This document shows positions 41,292 through 48,480 of a stretch of DNA of 64,000 nt, one piece after another. The position numbers and the translations under genes were made by a program. How positions within the stretch are numbered: position 1 is the stretch's first letter; each line of letters opens with the position of its first letter. The DNA is from CAVXEH01 sp963805645 (GTDB lineage Bacteria; Chloroflexota; Limnocylindria; QHBO01). Location: NCBI GenBank assembly GCA_963805645.1, contig CAWDVA010000006.1:340239-404238 (forward strand), in the 5' to 3' direction. The notes beneath the pieces are model-generated. The model searched no databases. It saw nothing but the letters and a program-made list of their open reading frames with translations, and had not been told where the DNA came from.

Positions 41292-41360
41292 GGGACCATC
41301 CGGCCGGCACTCGCCGGGGGCCACCGGAATGCCCGCCTTGCCGCGGTCGCGAGCCGCTGC

Positions 41361-41366
41361 TACCAT
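41361..41366 (+). promoter_or_regulatory. -10 box TACCAT for L25
   Basis: TACCAT predicts a start near 41373 and a ~68-nt leader with GAGGAAG before the ATG at 41441. Confidence 0.4.
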
Positions 41367-41440
41367 CCGGGGCCGCACCCCAACTGACCGCACGCTGCCC
41401 GGCCGTGCGCCGGGCCCCTCGAGGAAGATCGAACACACCC

Positions 41441-42139
41441 ATGGCCAACGAGATCGCCGTCGACCCGCGCGTCGTGCTCGGCAAGCAGAACCGGCGCCTC
41501 CGCGAGGCGGGCAAGGTCCCGGCCGTCGTCTACGGCAAGGGACGCGAATCCACCGCCGTGGAGATGGACGCCAAGGCCTTCGAGCTGCTGTATCGTGCCG
41601 CGGGCCGGTCGAGCCTGGTCCAGCTGACCGTCGGTGACGGGCGCGCGGAGAGCGCGATCATCAAGTCCGTGCAGCGCAACCCGCTGACCGGGCGCGCCCT
41701 GCATGTCGACTTCTTCCTCGTCGACCTCAAGGCGACCATGGAGGTCGAGATCCCGCTCACCTTCACCGGGACCGCACCCGCCATCGACGCGATCGGCGGC
41801 ACCCTGCTCACCAACCTGAGCCAGGTCAAGGTCCGTGCGCTGCCGGGCGACCTGCCCCACGAGATCACGGTCGACCTCTCGCCGCTCGTGGACCTCGATG
41901 CCGCGATCCATATCAGCGACATCGTCACCGCGGAGAACGTCCAGGTCCTGGGCGAACCCGACGAGCTCGTCGCCAAGGTGCTCCCGCCGCGCGTCGAGGA
42001 GGAGCCGGTCATCGAGGCCGTCGAGGAGGAGCTCGCGGAGGGCGAGGCCGCTCCGGCGGAGGGCGAGGCGGCGGAGGCAGCCGCCGGCGCCGAGGGCCAG
42101 GGCGCATCGGAGACGGCCGAGGGCAGCGGAGAGGGCTGA
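41441..42139 (+). CDS. rplY: 50S ribosomal protein L25/TL5 (CTC type)
   Basis: This 232-aa protein has the N-terminal L25 5S-rRNA-binding domain (RVVLGKQNRRLREAGKVPAVVYGKG) and the TL5 C-terminal beta domain (LHVDFFLVDL, PLTFTGTAPAI). The last ~50 residues are Glu/Ala-rich acidic low complexity, often seen in long L25 forms. It binds 5S rRNA in the large subunit. Transcribed divergently from the two-component operon. Confidence 0.93.
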   Translation: MANEIAVDPRVVLGKQNRRLREAGKVPAVVYGKGRESTAVEMDAKAFELLYRAAGRSSLVQLTVGDGRAESAIIKSVQRNPLTGRALHVDFFLVDLKATMEVEIPLTFTGTAPAIDAIGGTLLTNLSQVKVRALPGDLPHEITVDLSPLVDLDAAIHISDIVTAENVQVLGEPDELVAKVLPPRVEEEPVIEAVEEELAEGEAAPAEGEAAEAAAGAEGQGASETAEGSGEG

Positions 42140-42146
42140 CCCGCGC

Positions 42147-43091
42147 CTACCGCTTCTGGGACGTCTTCGGATCGAAGGCGTCCCGCAGGCCATCGCCCAG
42201 CAGCGTGAAGCCCACGAGGCTCACGGCCAGGGCCACCATCGGCGGCACCACCAGCCACGGCCAGGTGGTCATGTGCGCCGCGCCGTACTGGATCAGGCTG
42301 CCCCACGAGGCTCGCGGGCTCTGCACGCCCAGGCCCAGGAACGACAGGGTCGACTCGAGGATGATGGCCCCGGGCAGGCCCACCGAGACGCCCACCACCA
42401 CCGGACCGATGGCGTTGGGCAGGATGTGCCGGGTCACGATCTTCCAGCCGGGCACTCCCATGGCCCGCGCGGCGTCCACGTACTCGCGGTGCTTGATGTT
42501 CAGCACCTGCGCGCGGACCAGGCGGGCCATCGTGACCCAGGCGGACAGGCCGATGGCCACGAACACGATGAACAGGCCGTTGAGCCAGCGGAAGACCTCG
42601 GTTCCCACGAACGCGGACGTCACCAGGATGACGAAGAGCAGGTCCGGGAACGCGTACATCACGTCCGTGAAGCGCATGAGCAGCGTCTCGGTCCGGCCGC
42701 CGCGCCAGCCGGCCACCGCGCCGATGGGAACGCCAACCAGCAGCACGACGACCTGCGCGATGATCGCAACCGTCATCGACACCTGCGCGCCGTCGATCGT
42801 CCGGCTGAAGAGATCCCGGCCGAGCTCGTCGGTGCCCAACAGGTGCCCCGGCCAGAGCGGCGGGACCGGGCCCTTGTTCGCGACGACCGCCTGGAGATCC
42901 TGCACCCGGTAGTCCCAGGGCGCCACCAGCGGCCCCACGATCCCCAGCAGCACCAGGCCCCCGACGATCAGCAGGCCCGCCACGCCGGACGGGCTGCGGA
43001 GCAGGCGGACCAGCGCCGCGACCCAGTACCCGCGCCCGGGATGCTCGTCCCGGCCACGGAATGCCTGGCGCTGGTCGGCGATCCCTGCCAT
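42147..43091 (-). CDS. dppC: Peptide/oligopeptide ABC transporter permease, DppC type
   Basis: This 314-aa membrane protein has the OppC/DppC N-terminal region with HLLGTDELGRDLFSRTIDGAQVS (the GTDxxGRDxxSR motif), and the EAA loop EYVDAARAMGVPGWKIVTRHILPNAIGPV that docks the ATPase. It starts one base before the end of the dppB-like gene (TGATG). No ATPase or substrate-binding gene is adjacent, so the rest of the importer must lie elsewhere, or the pair is an orphan. Confidence 0.9.
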   Translation of the reverse strand: MAGIADQRQAFRGRDEHPGRGYWVAALVRLLRSPSGVAGLLIVGGLVLLGIVGPLVAPWDYRVQDLQAVVANKGPVPPLWPGHLLGTDELGRDLFSRTIDGAQVSMTVAIIAQVVVLLVGVPIGAVAGWRGGRTETLLMRFTDVMYAFPDLLFVILVTSAFVGTEVFRWLNGLFIVFVAIGLSAWVTMARLVRAQVLNIKHREYVDAARAMGVPGWKIVTRHILPNAIGPVVVGVSVGLPGAIILESTLSFLGLGVQSPRASWGSLIQYGAAHMTTWPWLVVPPMVALAVSLVGFTLLGDGLRDAFDPKTSQKR

Positions 43092-44038
43092 CAACCCGAC
43101 ACCGAGTGGTCTCGCAGGCGCGGGTCGATGAAGCCGTAGGCGATGTCGACCGCCGCATTGAGGACGGCAACCAGGGCCGCGTAGAAGACGGTGATGCCCA
43201 TCACCAGCGTGTAGTCGCGGTACTTGATGGCCGACCAGTACAGGCTGCCGAGCCCGGGAATGCGGAACACCTGCTCGATGACGATGGAGCCGGTGATGAC
43301 CATGCCGAGCAGCGGGACCGCGACGGTGAGGAGTGGGACGAGGGCGTTGCGGATCATGTGGAAGCGGACGATGCGCTCCTCGTCGAGCCCCTTCGAGTGA
43401 GCGGTCCGGATGTAGTCGGCATGGATCACGTCCAGCATCGACGCCTTGGTCTGGCGCGCGATGGTGGCCATGGGAAGGCCGGCCAGGGCAAGGGTGGGCA
43501 GCACCCAGGCGCGCGGCCCGTCCCAGCCGAAGGAGGGGAACGGTCCGGCGTTCGGCCGGAATTCCGGCGAGCCGAGGAAGAGCTGGAGCAGCGTGCCGAA
43601 CATGAAGGCCGGCGCCGCCATGCCCAGCATGGCGACCCCGGTGGCTGCGTAGTCGTAGACGGTCTTGTGCCGGATCGCCGCGACAAGGCCCAGTGGCAGC
43701 CCCAGAACCACGGCGAGCGCGAACGCCATCAGCCCCAGCTGGACGGTTGGCCAGATGCTGTTGCCGATGAGGCGAGCCACCAGGTACGGGCGCTCGGTGA
43801 CCGTCTCGCCCATGTCCCCGGTGAGCAGGCCGCCGACCCACTTGAGGTACTGGACCGGCAGGGGCTGGTCGAGCCCGAACTTCGCGTTCAGAGCCTCCCG
43901 CTGCGACTGCGGCATCTGCCGGCCCTCGCGGTTCCACGGGCTGCCCGGCGTGTTGTGCATGACCAGGAAGGTGATCATGGTCGCCACGAGCAGGACCGGG
44001 ATGATCCACAGGACGCGCCGGATGGCGTAGCTGACCAC
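43091..44038 (-). CDS. dppB: Peptide/oligopeptide ABC transporter permease, DppB type
   Basis: This ~315-aa protein begins VVSYAIRRVLWIIPVLLVATMITF, as DppB/OppB proteins do, followed by the extracellular loop with FGLDQPLPVQYLKWVGGLLTGDMG and the EAA motif DYIRTAHSKGLDEERIVRFHMIRNALVPL. The GTG at 44038 is chosen because it matches the family start; a TTG at 44098 would add 20 residues. It couples to dppC. A stem-loop at 44108-44136 separates it from the gene upstream. Confidence 0.9.
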   Translation of the reverse strand: MVSYAIRRVLWIIPVLLVATMITFLVMHNTPGSPWNREGRQMPQSQREALNAKFGLDQPLPVQYLKWVGGLLTGDMGETVTERPYLVARLIGNSIWPTVQLGLMAFALAVVLGLPLGLVAAIRHKTVYDYAATGVAMLGMAAPAFMFGTLLQLFLGSPEFRPNAGPFPSFGWDGPRAWVLPTLALAGLPMATIARQTKASMLDVIHADYIRTAHSKGLDEERIVRFHMIRNALVPLLTVAVPLLGMVITGSIVIEQVFRIPGLGSLYWSAIKYRDYTLVMGITVFYAALVAVLNAAVDIAYGFIDPRLRDHSVSG

Positions 44039-44107
44039 GGGCTCCCTCGTCAGGAACAGGAGGAGACGCCGCGGCGGGCGAGCGCCGGGCGTCTGCAATT
44101 CATACCC

Positions 44108-44136
44108 GCGGCGGCCACGAGTGGTTCAGCCGCCGC
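44108..44136 (-). terminator. Hairpin between the 111-aa membrane gene and dppBC
   Basis: GCGGCGGC/GCCGCCGC gives a perfect 8-bp stem with a 13-nt loop, 15 nt after the stop of the gene at 44151-44486. No T run. Confidence 0.4.
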
Positions 44137-44150
44137 GAGGCGCCGATCGC

Positions 44151-44486
44151 TCACACGTCGGCGTGGTAGCGGCGTTCGCCGGTCGCGGGATCCACGTAGA
44201 CGCGCATGGTCCGGTCCGTGGTCGGGTCCACGAACCGCTCGTCGGTCGGTCGGAAGGGAGGCCCGGGCGGTGCGGGATCGCCGCCTCCCGGACCCGGCGT
44301 GTCGAGCGTCCGCTCGGCAGTCCTCGACCGATAACGGGAGCGCTCGAGCGCCACGGCAATGATGCCGCCGGCTCCCACGGCCATGGCCCACACTCCGGCG
44401 GGCTCGCCTACGGCGACCGTGGCCAGGCCGCCGATGGCGATCAGCGCCGCCACCACGGCCACGATGAGTCGGACGATGGGGAGCAT
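44151..44486 (-). CDS. Small hypothetical membrane protein
   Basis: This 111-aa protein has two N-terminal helices (IVRLIVAVVAALIAIGGLATVAV and GVWAMAVGAGGIIAVAL) and a soluble Pro/Asp-rich tail ending in a beta-like segment DRTMRVYVDPATGERRYHADV. That tail motif resembles short sequences found at the ends of other uncharacterised actinobacterial/Chloroflexi proteins, but I cannot name a family. AAAGGAG lies 8 nt before the ATG at 44486. It is downstream of the YbjQ-like gene, 32 nt away. Confidence 0.6.
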   Translation of the reverse strand: MLPIVRLIVAVVAALIAIGGLATVAVGEPAGVWAMAVGAGGIIAVALERSRYRSRTAERTLDTPGPGGGDPAPPGPPFRPTDERFVDPTTDRTMRVYVDPATGERRYHADV

Positions 44487-44518
44487 GGAGTTCGCTCCTT
44501 TCGCGGCTGCGCGGCCGC

Positions 44519-44863
44519 CTACTCGAGCGGCTGCGGGGCCGTTGCGTCGGCTACCAGCGTCACGGCCGTCCCGTACGCAACGATCTCGGACATCGTGTTG
44601 CCGAGCTCGCTGGAGTCGAAGCGCATGCTGATGACGGCGTCCGCGCCCATGAGCGTGGCGTTCTCGACCAGCCGGTCGAGTGCCTGGCGACGCGTGTCCT
44701 CCAGCAGCTCGGTGTACTCATGGATCTCGCCGCCCACCAGCGAACGCAGACCGGCGGCGATGTTGCCGCCCAGGCCGCGGCTGCGGACCACGAGGCCGAA
44801 CGTCTGGCCCTTCGTCTCGCCGATCCGATAGCCGGCGACGAAGGGCGCGGTGCTGACGATCAT
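44519..44863 (-). CDS. YbjQ/DUF74 family protein
   Basis: This 114-aa protein matches the YbjQ (UPF0145/DUF74) family in size and layout: an N-terminal strand IVSTAPFVAGYRIGETKGQTFGLVVRSRG, a central GEIHEYTELLEDTRRQALDRLVENATLMGADAVISMRFD, and a final AYGTAVTLV. The family is a pentameric putative heavy-metal-binding domain with no firm role. GAAGGAG precedes the ATG at 44863; the TAGACT box at 44902-44907 is its probable promoter. Confidence 0.85.
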   Translation of the reverse strand: MIVSTAPFVAGYRIGETKGQTFGLVVRSRGLGGNIAAGLRSLVGGEIHEYTELLEDTRRQALDRLVENATLMGADAVISMRFDSSELGNTMSEIVAYGTAVTLVADATAPQPLE

Positions 44864-44901
44864 CGAAGGTGCTCCTTCACAGGTTCGGGCGAGCACCATT
44901 G

Positions 44902-44907
44902 AGTCTA
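44902..44907 (-). promoter_or_regulatory. -10 box TAGACT for the YbjQ-like gene
   Basis: Minus-strand TAGACT, divergent from an identical plus-strand box 27 bp away. Confidence 0.45.
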
Positions 44908-44934
44908 GCCCTCTGGCCGCTTCCTGCCGGGCCG

Positions 44935-44940
44935 TAGACT
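44935..44940 (+). promoter_or_regulatory. -10 box TAGACT for the deacetylase-glycosyltransferase pair
   Basis: Plus-strand TAGACT predicts a start near 44947 and a ~32-nt leader carrying GGAGG before the ATG at 44979. Confidence 0.45.
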
Positions 44941-44978
44941 CCGCGGAACGGACTCTGACGCGTGGGAGCGGAGGTCGC

Positions 44979-45728
44979 ATGCTCGTCGTCGCGATTCACG
45001 ACGTCGCGCCCTCGTCGCTGGGCGAGGTGCGGTGGCTGCTCGCGCGCCTCGACGAGATGGATATCCACCCGCGTGTGCTCAAGGCCATCCCCGCACCGGG
45101 CGGGGAGGAGCTCGCTTCCGGGAGCGAGGTGGCCGAGCTTCTCCGCCAGGAGCAAGCCGCCGGGTCGGAGATCGTGGTGCACGGATACACGCATCGGACC
45201 GCCGGGCCGTTCCGTGGTTCGCCGCTGGACACGACCCGGGCCAGGCTCTTCGCGCCCGAGGACGCGGAATTCCTCTCCATCGACCGTGCCGAGGCGGCGC
45301 GTCGTCTCGCCCGCGGCCGCGAAGTCCTGGAGCGCTGCGGTCTGCAGGTGTCCGGCTTCTGCGCACCGGGATGGCTCGCGCCCGCCGCGCTCGACGACCT
45401 GGCCGCGGCCGGCGGCTACGCCTACGTCATCGGCCTCGTTCGCATCGCGGATCTCGGGCGCCGACGCGTGCGCACCGTGCCGCCCTTCGGCTACATGGGC
45501 GCCAATCAGGCCCAGGAACGACTGGTGGGCATCGGCGGCGACACGACGCTGAGCCTCCATCGCTGGCTGGGCGACCGGGTGCCGCACCTGCGCGCCTTCC
45601 TTCACCCGTCCGGCGCGCGGACCTCGCCCGAAGCGATGCGCACCCTCGAGCGCATCGGGCGGCTCGCAGCGCGGGAACCCCTGGGGACCTACGGTCAGCT
45701 GCTGGAGCGCTGGGATGCCGCAGCCTGA
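44979..45728 (+). CDS. Polysaccharide-deacetylase-like protein (DUF2334)
   Basis: This 249-aa protein opens LVVAIHDVAPSSLGEVRWLLARLD, the DUF2334 pattern with HD as first metal ligands, and has VVHGYTHRT, the second His pair. DUF2334 belongs to the NodB-like carbohydrate esterase fold and probably removes acetyl groups from a surface glycan. It overlaps the glycosyltransferase gene by 14 nt, so the two act on or build the same polymer (inference). Confidence 0.82.
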   Translation: MLVVAIHDVAPSSLGEVRWLLARLDEMDIHPRVLKAIPAPGGEELASGSEVAELLRQEQAAGSEIVVHGYTHRTAGPFRGSPLDTTRARLFAPEDAEFLSIDRAEAARRLARGREVLERCGLQVSGFCAPGWLAPAALDDLAAAGGYAYVIGLVRIADLGRRRVRTVPPFGYMGANQAQERLVGIGGDTTLSLHRWLGDRVPHLRAFLHPSGARTSPEAMRTLERIGRLAAREPLGTYGQLLERWDAAA

Positions 45729-46437
45729 GCCAAGACATGGGGACGACCCGCTGGTCAGCGTGATCCTCCCGGCACACAACGAGGCGGGCATGGTGGGCGC
45801 CGCCCTGCGCTCCATAGCCGAGCAGACGCTGCCGATGGACTCCATCGAGGCGCTGGTCGTCAACAACGGATCGACGGACCGGACTGCCGAGGCGGTCGAG
45901 GAGGTGCGCGCCGGCAGCGCCCTGCACATCGTCCTCCTGAACGATCCGACGCCCGGGATCGCCCGCGCCAAGAACCTCGGGGCGCGGAACGCCCGCGGGC
46001 GCTTCCTGGTCTTCATGGACGCGGATTCGCGGATGTCACCCGGCCTGCTGCCCCATATCGTCGAGCGGGCGAAGGCCGGCGAGCGCAGCGCTTCGATCCG
46101 TGTCGTCGCCCACGAGGGAGATACGCTCGACCGCGCATTCTTCGGGCTCATGGAATGGGGCAAGCGGATCTTCGGCATCCGGGCCAACATGTCGTGGATG
46201 GAAGCCGCGCTCTTCGAACGGCTGGGCGGCTTCAACGAGGACCTCAACCAGGCGGAGGATCTCGACCTGCTCGTTCGCGCCCGCCGCGAGGGCGTGACCG
46301 TCGGGCACGTCACCGCGGAGCGAATCGCCACCTCCCCGCGCCGCCTCCACCGCGGTCCGCTGCGGCTGGGCATGCTCGCGATGTTCGTCCGCTGGGCGCT
46401 CGGCAACTTCGGGATCGGGCGCCGCTGGCCCTACTGA
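45715..46437 (+). CDS. Family 2 glycosyltransferase
   Basis: This 240-aa protein has the GT-A start VSVILPAHNEAGMV, NNGSTDRT, and the DxD-type FMDADSRMSPG (near residues 100-110), followed by the acceptor-region motif ANMSWMEAALFERLGGFNEDLNQAEDLDLLVRAR. There is no transmembrane segment of length, only a short hydrophobic end. It uses a nucleotide sugar to extend a glycan or lipid. Translationally coupled to the deacetylase and convergent with the next gene (7-nt overlap). Confidence 0.9.
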   Translation: MPQPEPRHGDDPLVSVILPAHNEAGMVGAALRSIAEQTLPMDSIEALVVNNGSTDRTAEAVEEVRAGSALHIVLLNDPTPGIARAKNLGARNARGRFLVFMDADSRMSPGLLPHIVERAKAGERSASIRVVAHEGDTLDRAFFGLMEWGKRIFGIRANMSWMEAALFERLGGFNEDLNQAEDLDLLVRARREGVTVGHVTAERIATSPRRLHRGPLRLGMLAMFVRWALGNFGIGRRWPY

Positions 46438-47027
46438 TCGGACGACGGGAGGAAGAGCGCCAGCAGCCGGCCGGCGCTGATCCAGACCTCCCCGACCGCC
46501 AGTGGCCCGTGGCCGTGCTGCAGCCGTTCACGCCCCTGCGGCGACCAGCGCGACAGGAGGCTCCGCAGGTACCAGTCCTGCAGGCGGTGCCAGGCGGTGG
46601 GGTGACGGGGATGCAGCTCCCAGCCGATCCGCACGGCGTACGGGGCGAGCACGGTCGCGCCGTGGTAGGCAACCGGCCGGTCGTCGGGGTCCCGGTGCTC
46701 CAGCTCGCCGGCCAGGACCGCCAGATCGGCCCGTGCCTGCTCCAGCGCCCGCCGCTGCCAGCCTTCGCCCGCAAGCTCGCGGAGGCGCCGGTTGTCGAAG
46801 TGGACGATGTCGGCCCGGTCACCATCCCCGACCACCGTCCCATCCTCGAGGCGCACCGGATCACCGTGGTGCCATTGCCGCTCGACGCCGAGCAGCGCCC
46901 CCGGGCGGATCGGCGTGATGCGCCGAGCCCGGCGATCGATCCGCTCGGCGAGGGCCAGGATGGGGCTGAGCACCCGCGGGGCGACCGGGCCCCGGTGCGG
47001 GTCGCCCTCCCCCTTCGATTCGTGCAC
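46431..47027 (-). CDS. YkoP-like hypothetical protein
   Basis: This ~198-aa protein has RVLSPILALAERIDRRARRITPIRPG, then a basic loop with DGTVVGDGDRADIVHFDNRRLRELAGEG and an Arg/Trp-rich C-terminal half (HRLQDWYLRSLLSRWSPQGRERL). The D-G-x-x-x-x-G-D-x-x-x-x-x-H-F/L-x-N pattern resembles the Bacillus YkoP family, of unknown function, often near polysaccharide deacetylases and glycosyltransferases, as here. The GTG at 47027 with AGGA upstream is the best start; longer forms overlap the divergent gene. Confidence 0.45.
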   Translation of the reverse strand: MHESKGEGDPHRGPVAPRVLSPILALAERIDRRARRITPIRPGALLGVERQWHHGDPVRLEDGTVVGDGDRADIVHFDNRRLRELAGEGWQRRALEQARADLAVLAGELEHRDPDDRPVAYHGATVLAPYAVRIGWELHPRHPTAWHRLQDWYLRSLLSRWSPQGRERLQHGHGPLAVGEVWISAGRLLALFLPSSDQ

Positions 47028-47158
47028 GCCGCCATCCTGCCGCAACCGGCGGCACCGCCGCTGCGTCTGGGTGAGCAGGGGCCCAGGAGACCCTTGCCAA
47101 CGGAACCGGTTCGCCGCATGCTTGCAGACCGATCGGTAGTCCTTGGGGGGACCTTGAC

Positions 47159-47707
47159 ATGACCATCCGTGTCGGCATTGCCGCAACCGCCGCGACGGCG
47201 ATCCTGATCGGGCTCGCGGCGGCCGTTTCATCGCTGCTCACCGCGCTCGCCCACCCGTTGTCCGAGGCTGCGGTCCAGCGCGTGGGCGACCTCTTCACGA
47301 CCATCCCGTTCCTGCTCCTCGGCGTTGCCGGGCTGGCGCTGTGCGCCGATGCGGTGGAGCCGCGCATCCGACGCCCGTTGGCCGTCGCCTGGTCGGCCCT
47401 GGTCGCCGCGCTCTGCCTTGCCGGGCCGCTCGTAGGTCCCTACGCCTGGTTCTTCGAGCGCGCGACCGGCCAGCCGGCGGCCGCGTGGCTGGCGGCGTGG
47501 ACCGGCGTCGCGGCGTGGAGCGGTCCTGGCGGGCTGGTCATCAACCTGGGCCTCGCCCGGTGGCCCCTCCTGGCAGGGGCGGCGGCCAGCGCGGCGATCG
47601 CCCTCTCCGGTTGGGCGGCGACCGCCCGGATCCCCGCTCGGCTGAGGGCCTACCGCCGGCTCCTGCACGTGCCGCACCGGCACGCACCCCGCTCGGTGAC
47701 GCCCTGA
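47159..47707 (+). CDS. Hypothetical multipass membrane protein
   Basis: This 182-aa protein has four to five hydrophobic segments (ATAILIGLAAAVSSLLTAL, TIPFLLLGVAGLALCADAV, PLAVAWSALVAALCLAGPLVGPYAWF, and two near the end) and a basic His-rich tail RLLHVPHRHAPRS. No family is recognised. GGGGGG lies 9 nt before the ATG. It is divergent from the YkoP-like gene and convergent with the YbaK-like gene. Confidence 0.6.
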   Translation: MTIRVGIAATAATAILIGLAAAVSSLLTALAHPLSEAAVQRVGDLFTTIPFLLLGVAGLALCADAVEPRIRRPLAVAWSALVAALCLAGPLVGPYAWFFERATGQPAAAWLAAWTGVAAWSGPGGLVINLGLARWPLLAGAAASAAIALSGWAATARIPARLRAYRRLLHVPHRHAPRSVTP

Positions 47708-47727
47708 TCTGACCCTTTGCGACCTGG

Positions 47728-48246
47728 CTAGCTGCGCGCCCAGAGCGGCCGCCCGTCCTCCGGGACGGCGAGGTCTCCGTACAGGACTCCAGCAGCCCGC
47801 TCCCAGCCCTCGCGGTCGACGCGGACGCTGTGATCGTGCGTTCCCGCCGCGAAGCTGATCTCCGGATCGGAGCGCACCGCGTAGTCCGCGTAGATGGGGA
47901 TGCCCCACAACGGCACGGGCGGGATGGCGCCCACCTCGCAACTCGTGGCGAGCTCCGCGAGCTCGTCCTCGTGCAGAAGGCGCAGCTTCGGCACGTTCAG
48001 GAGGTGGCGCGCCCGGGCGAGGTCCACGTGGTCGGTCGCATCGAGGACCAGGAGAAAGCGGCGGCCATCCTCGGCAGCCACCCCGATCGTCTTCGCGAAG
48101 GTCTCCGGGCTGACTCCCTCCGCCCGCGCGGTCGCCCGCGCCGTGTACGTCGTCGCGTGCTCGTGGAGCTCGAACTCGACCTGCTGGTCGCGCAGCCAGT
48201 CGATGAGCTCCGGCAGCGGGACGGTGGTCTGCGTCGTTGCGCTCAT
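47728..48246 (-). CDS. YbaK/prolyl-tRNA-editing-like protein (second copy)
   Basis: This 172-aa protein is a YbaK/ProX-type fold: Lys in PETFAKTIGVAAEDGRRFLLVLDATD, G-A-I-PP in CEVGAIPPVPLWGIPIYAD, and AAGTHDHSVRVDREGWERAAG near the end. It differs clearly from the copy at 10949-11461 and is closer to the YbaK forms that start LPELIDWLRDQQVEFELHEH. Likely a trans-editing deacylase of mischarged tRNA. GAGAGGAG precedes the ATG at 48246. Confidence 0.8.
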   Translation of the reverse strand: MSATTQTTVPLPELIDWLRDQQVEFELHEHATTYTARATARAEGVSPETFAKTIGVAAEDGRRFLLVLDATDHVDLARARHLLNVPKLRLLHEDELAELATSCEVGAIPPVPLWGIPIYADYAVRSDPEISFAAGTHDHSVRVDREGWERAAGVLYGDLAVPEDGRPLWARS

Positions 48247-48480
48247 CGGTCGTACTCCTCTCGCCGAGGCCGATCGCGCGGCGGGCACGCCTCCACTCCG
48301 TCCGCGCATCGCCGGGATCTACGCTGCGCCGCCGGCCAACGCCATGGAAGGGCCGATGGCACCGATTCCCGGTGACGCGAAGGTGGTTCGGCGCGACATC
48401 TCCTTCAAACCATCGTTGACCGAACGCGCGCGTGGCGGGGATACTGCCCCCTCACATCGGTAGGGAGAGACGGCGTCCGC

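Noticed and set aside
44098..44110. TATGAA as a -10 box for dppB
   Set aside because: Departs from the T-A-n-n-n-T pattern, and the surrounding hairpin explains the region better.
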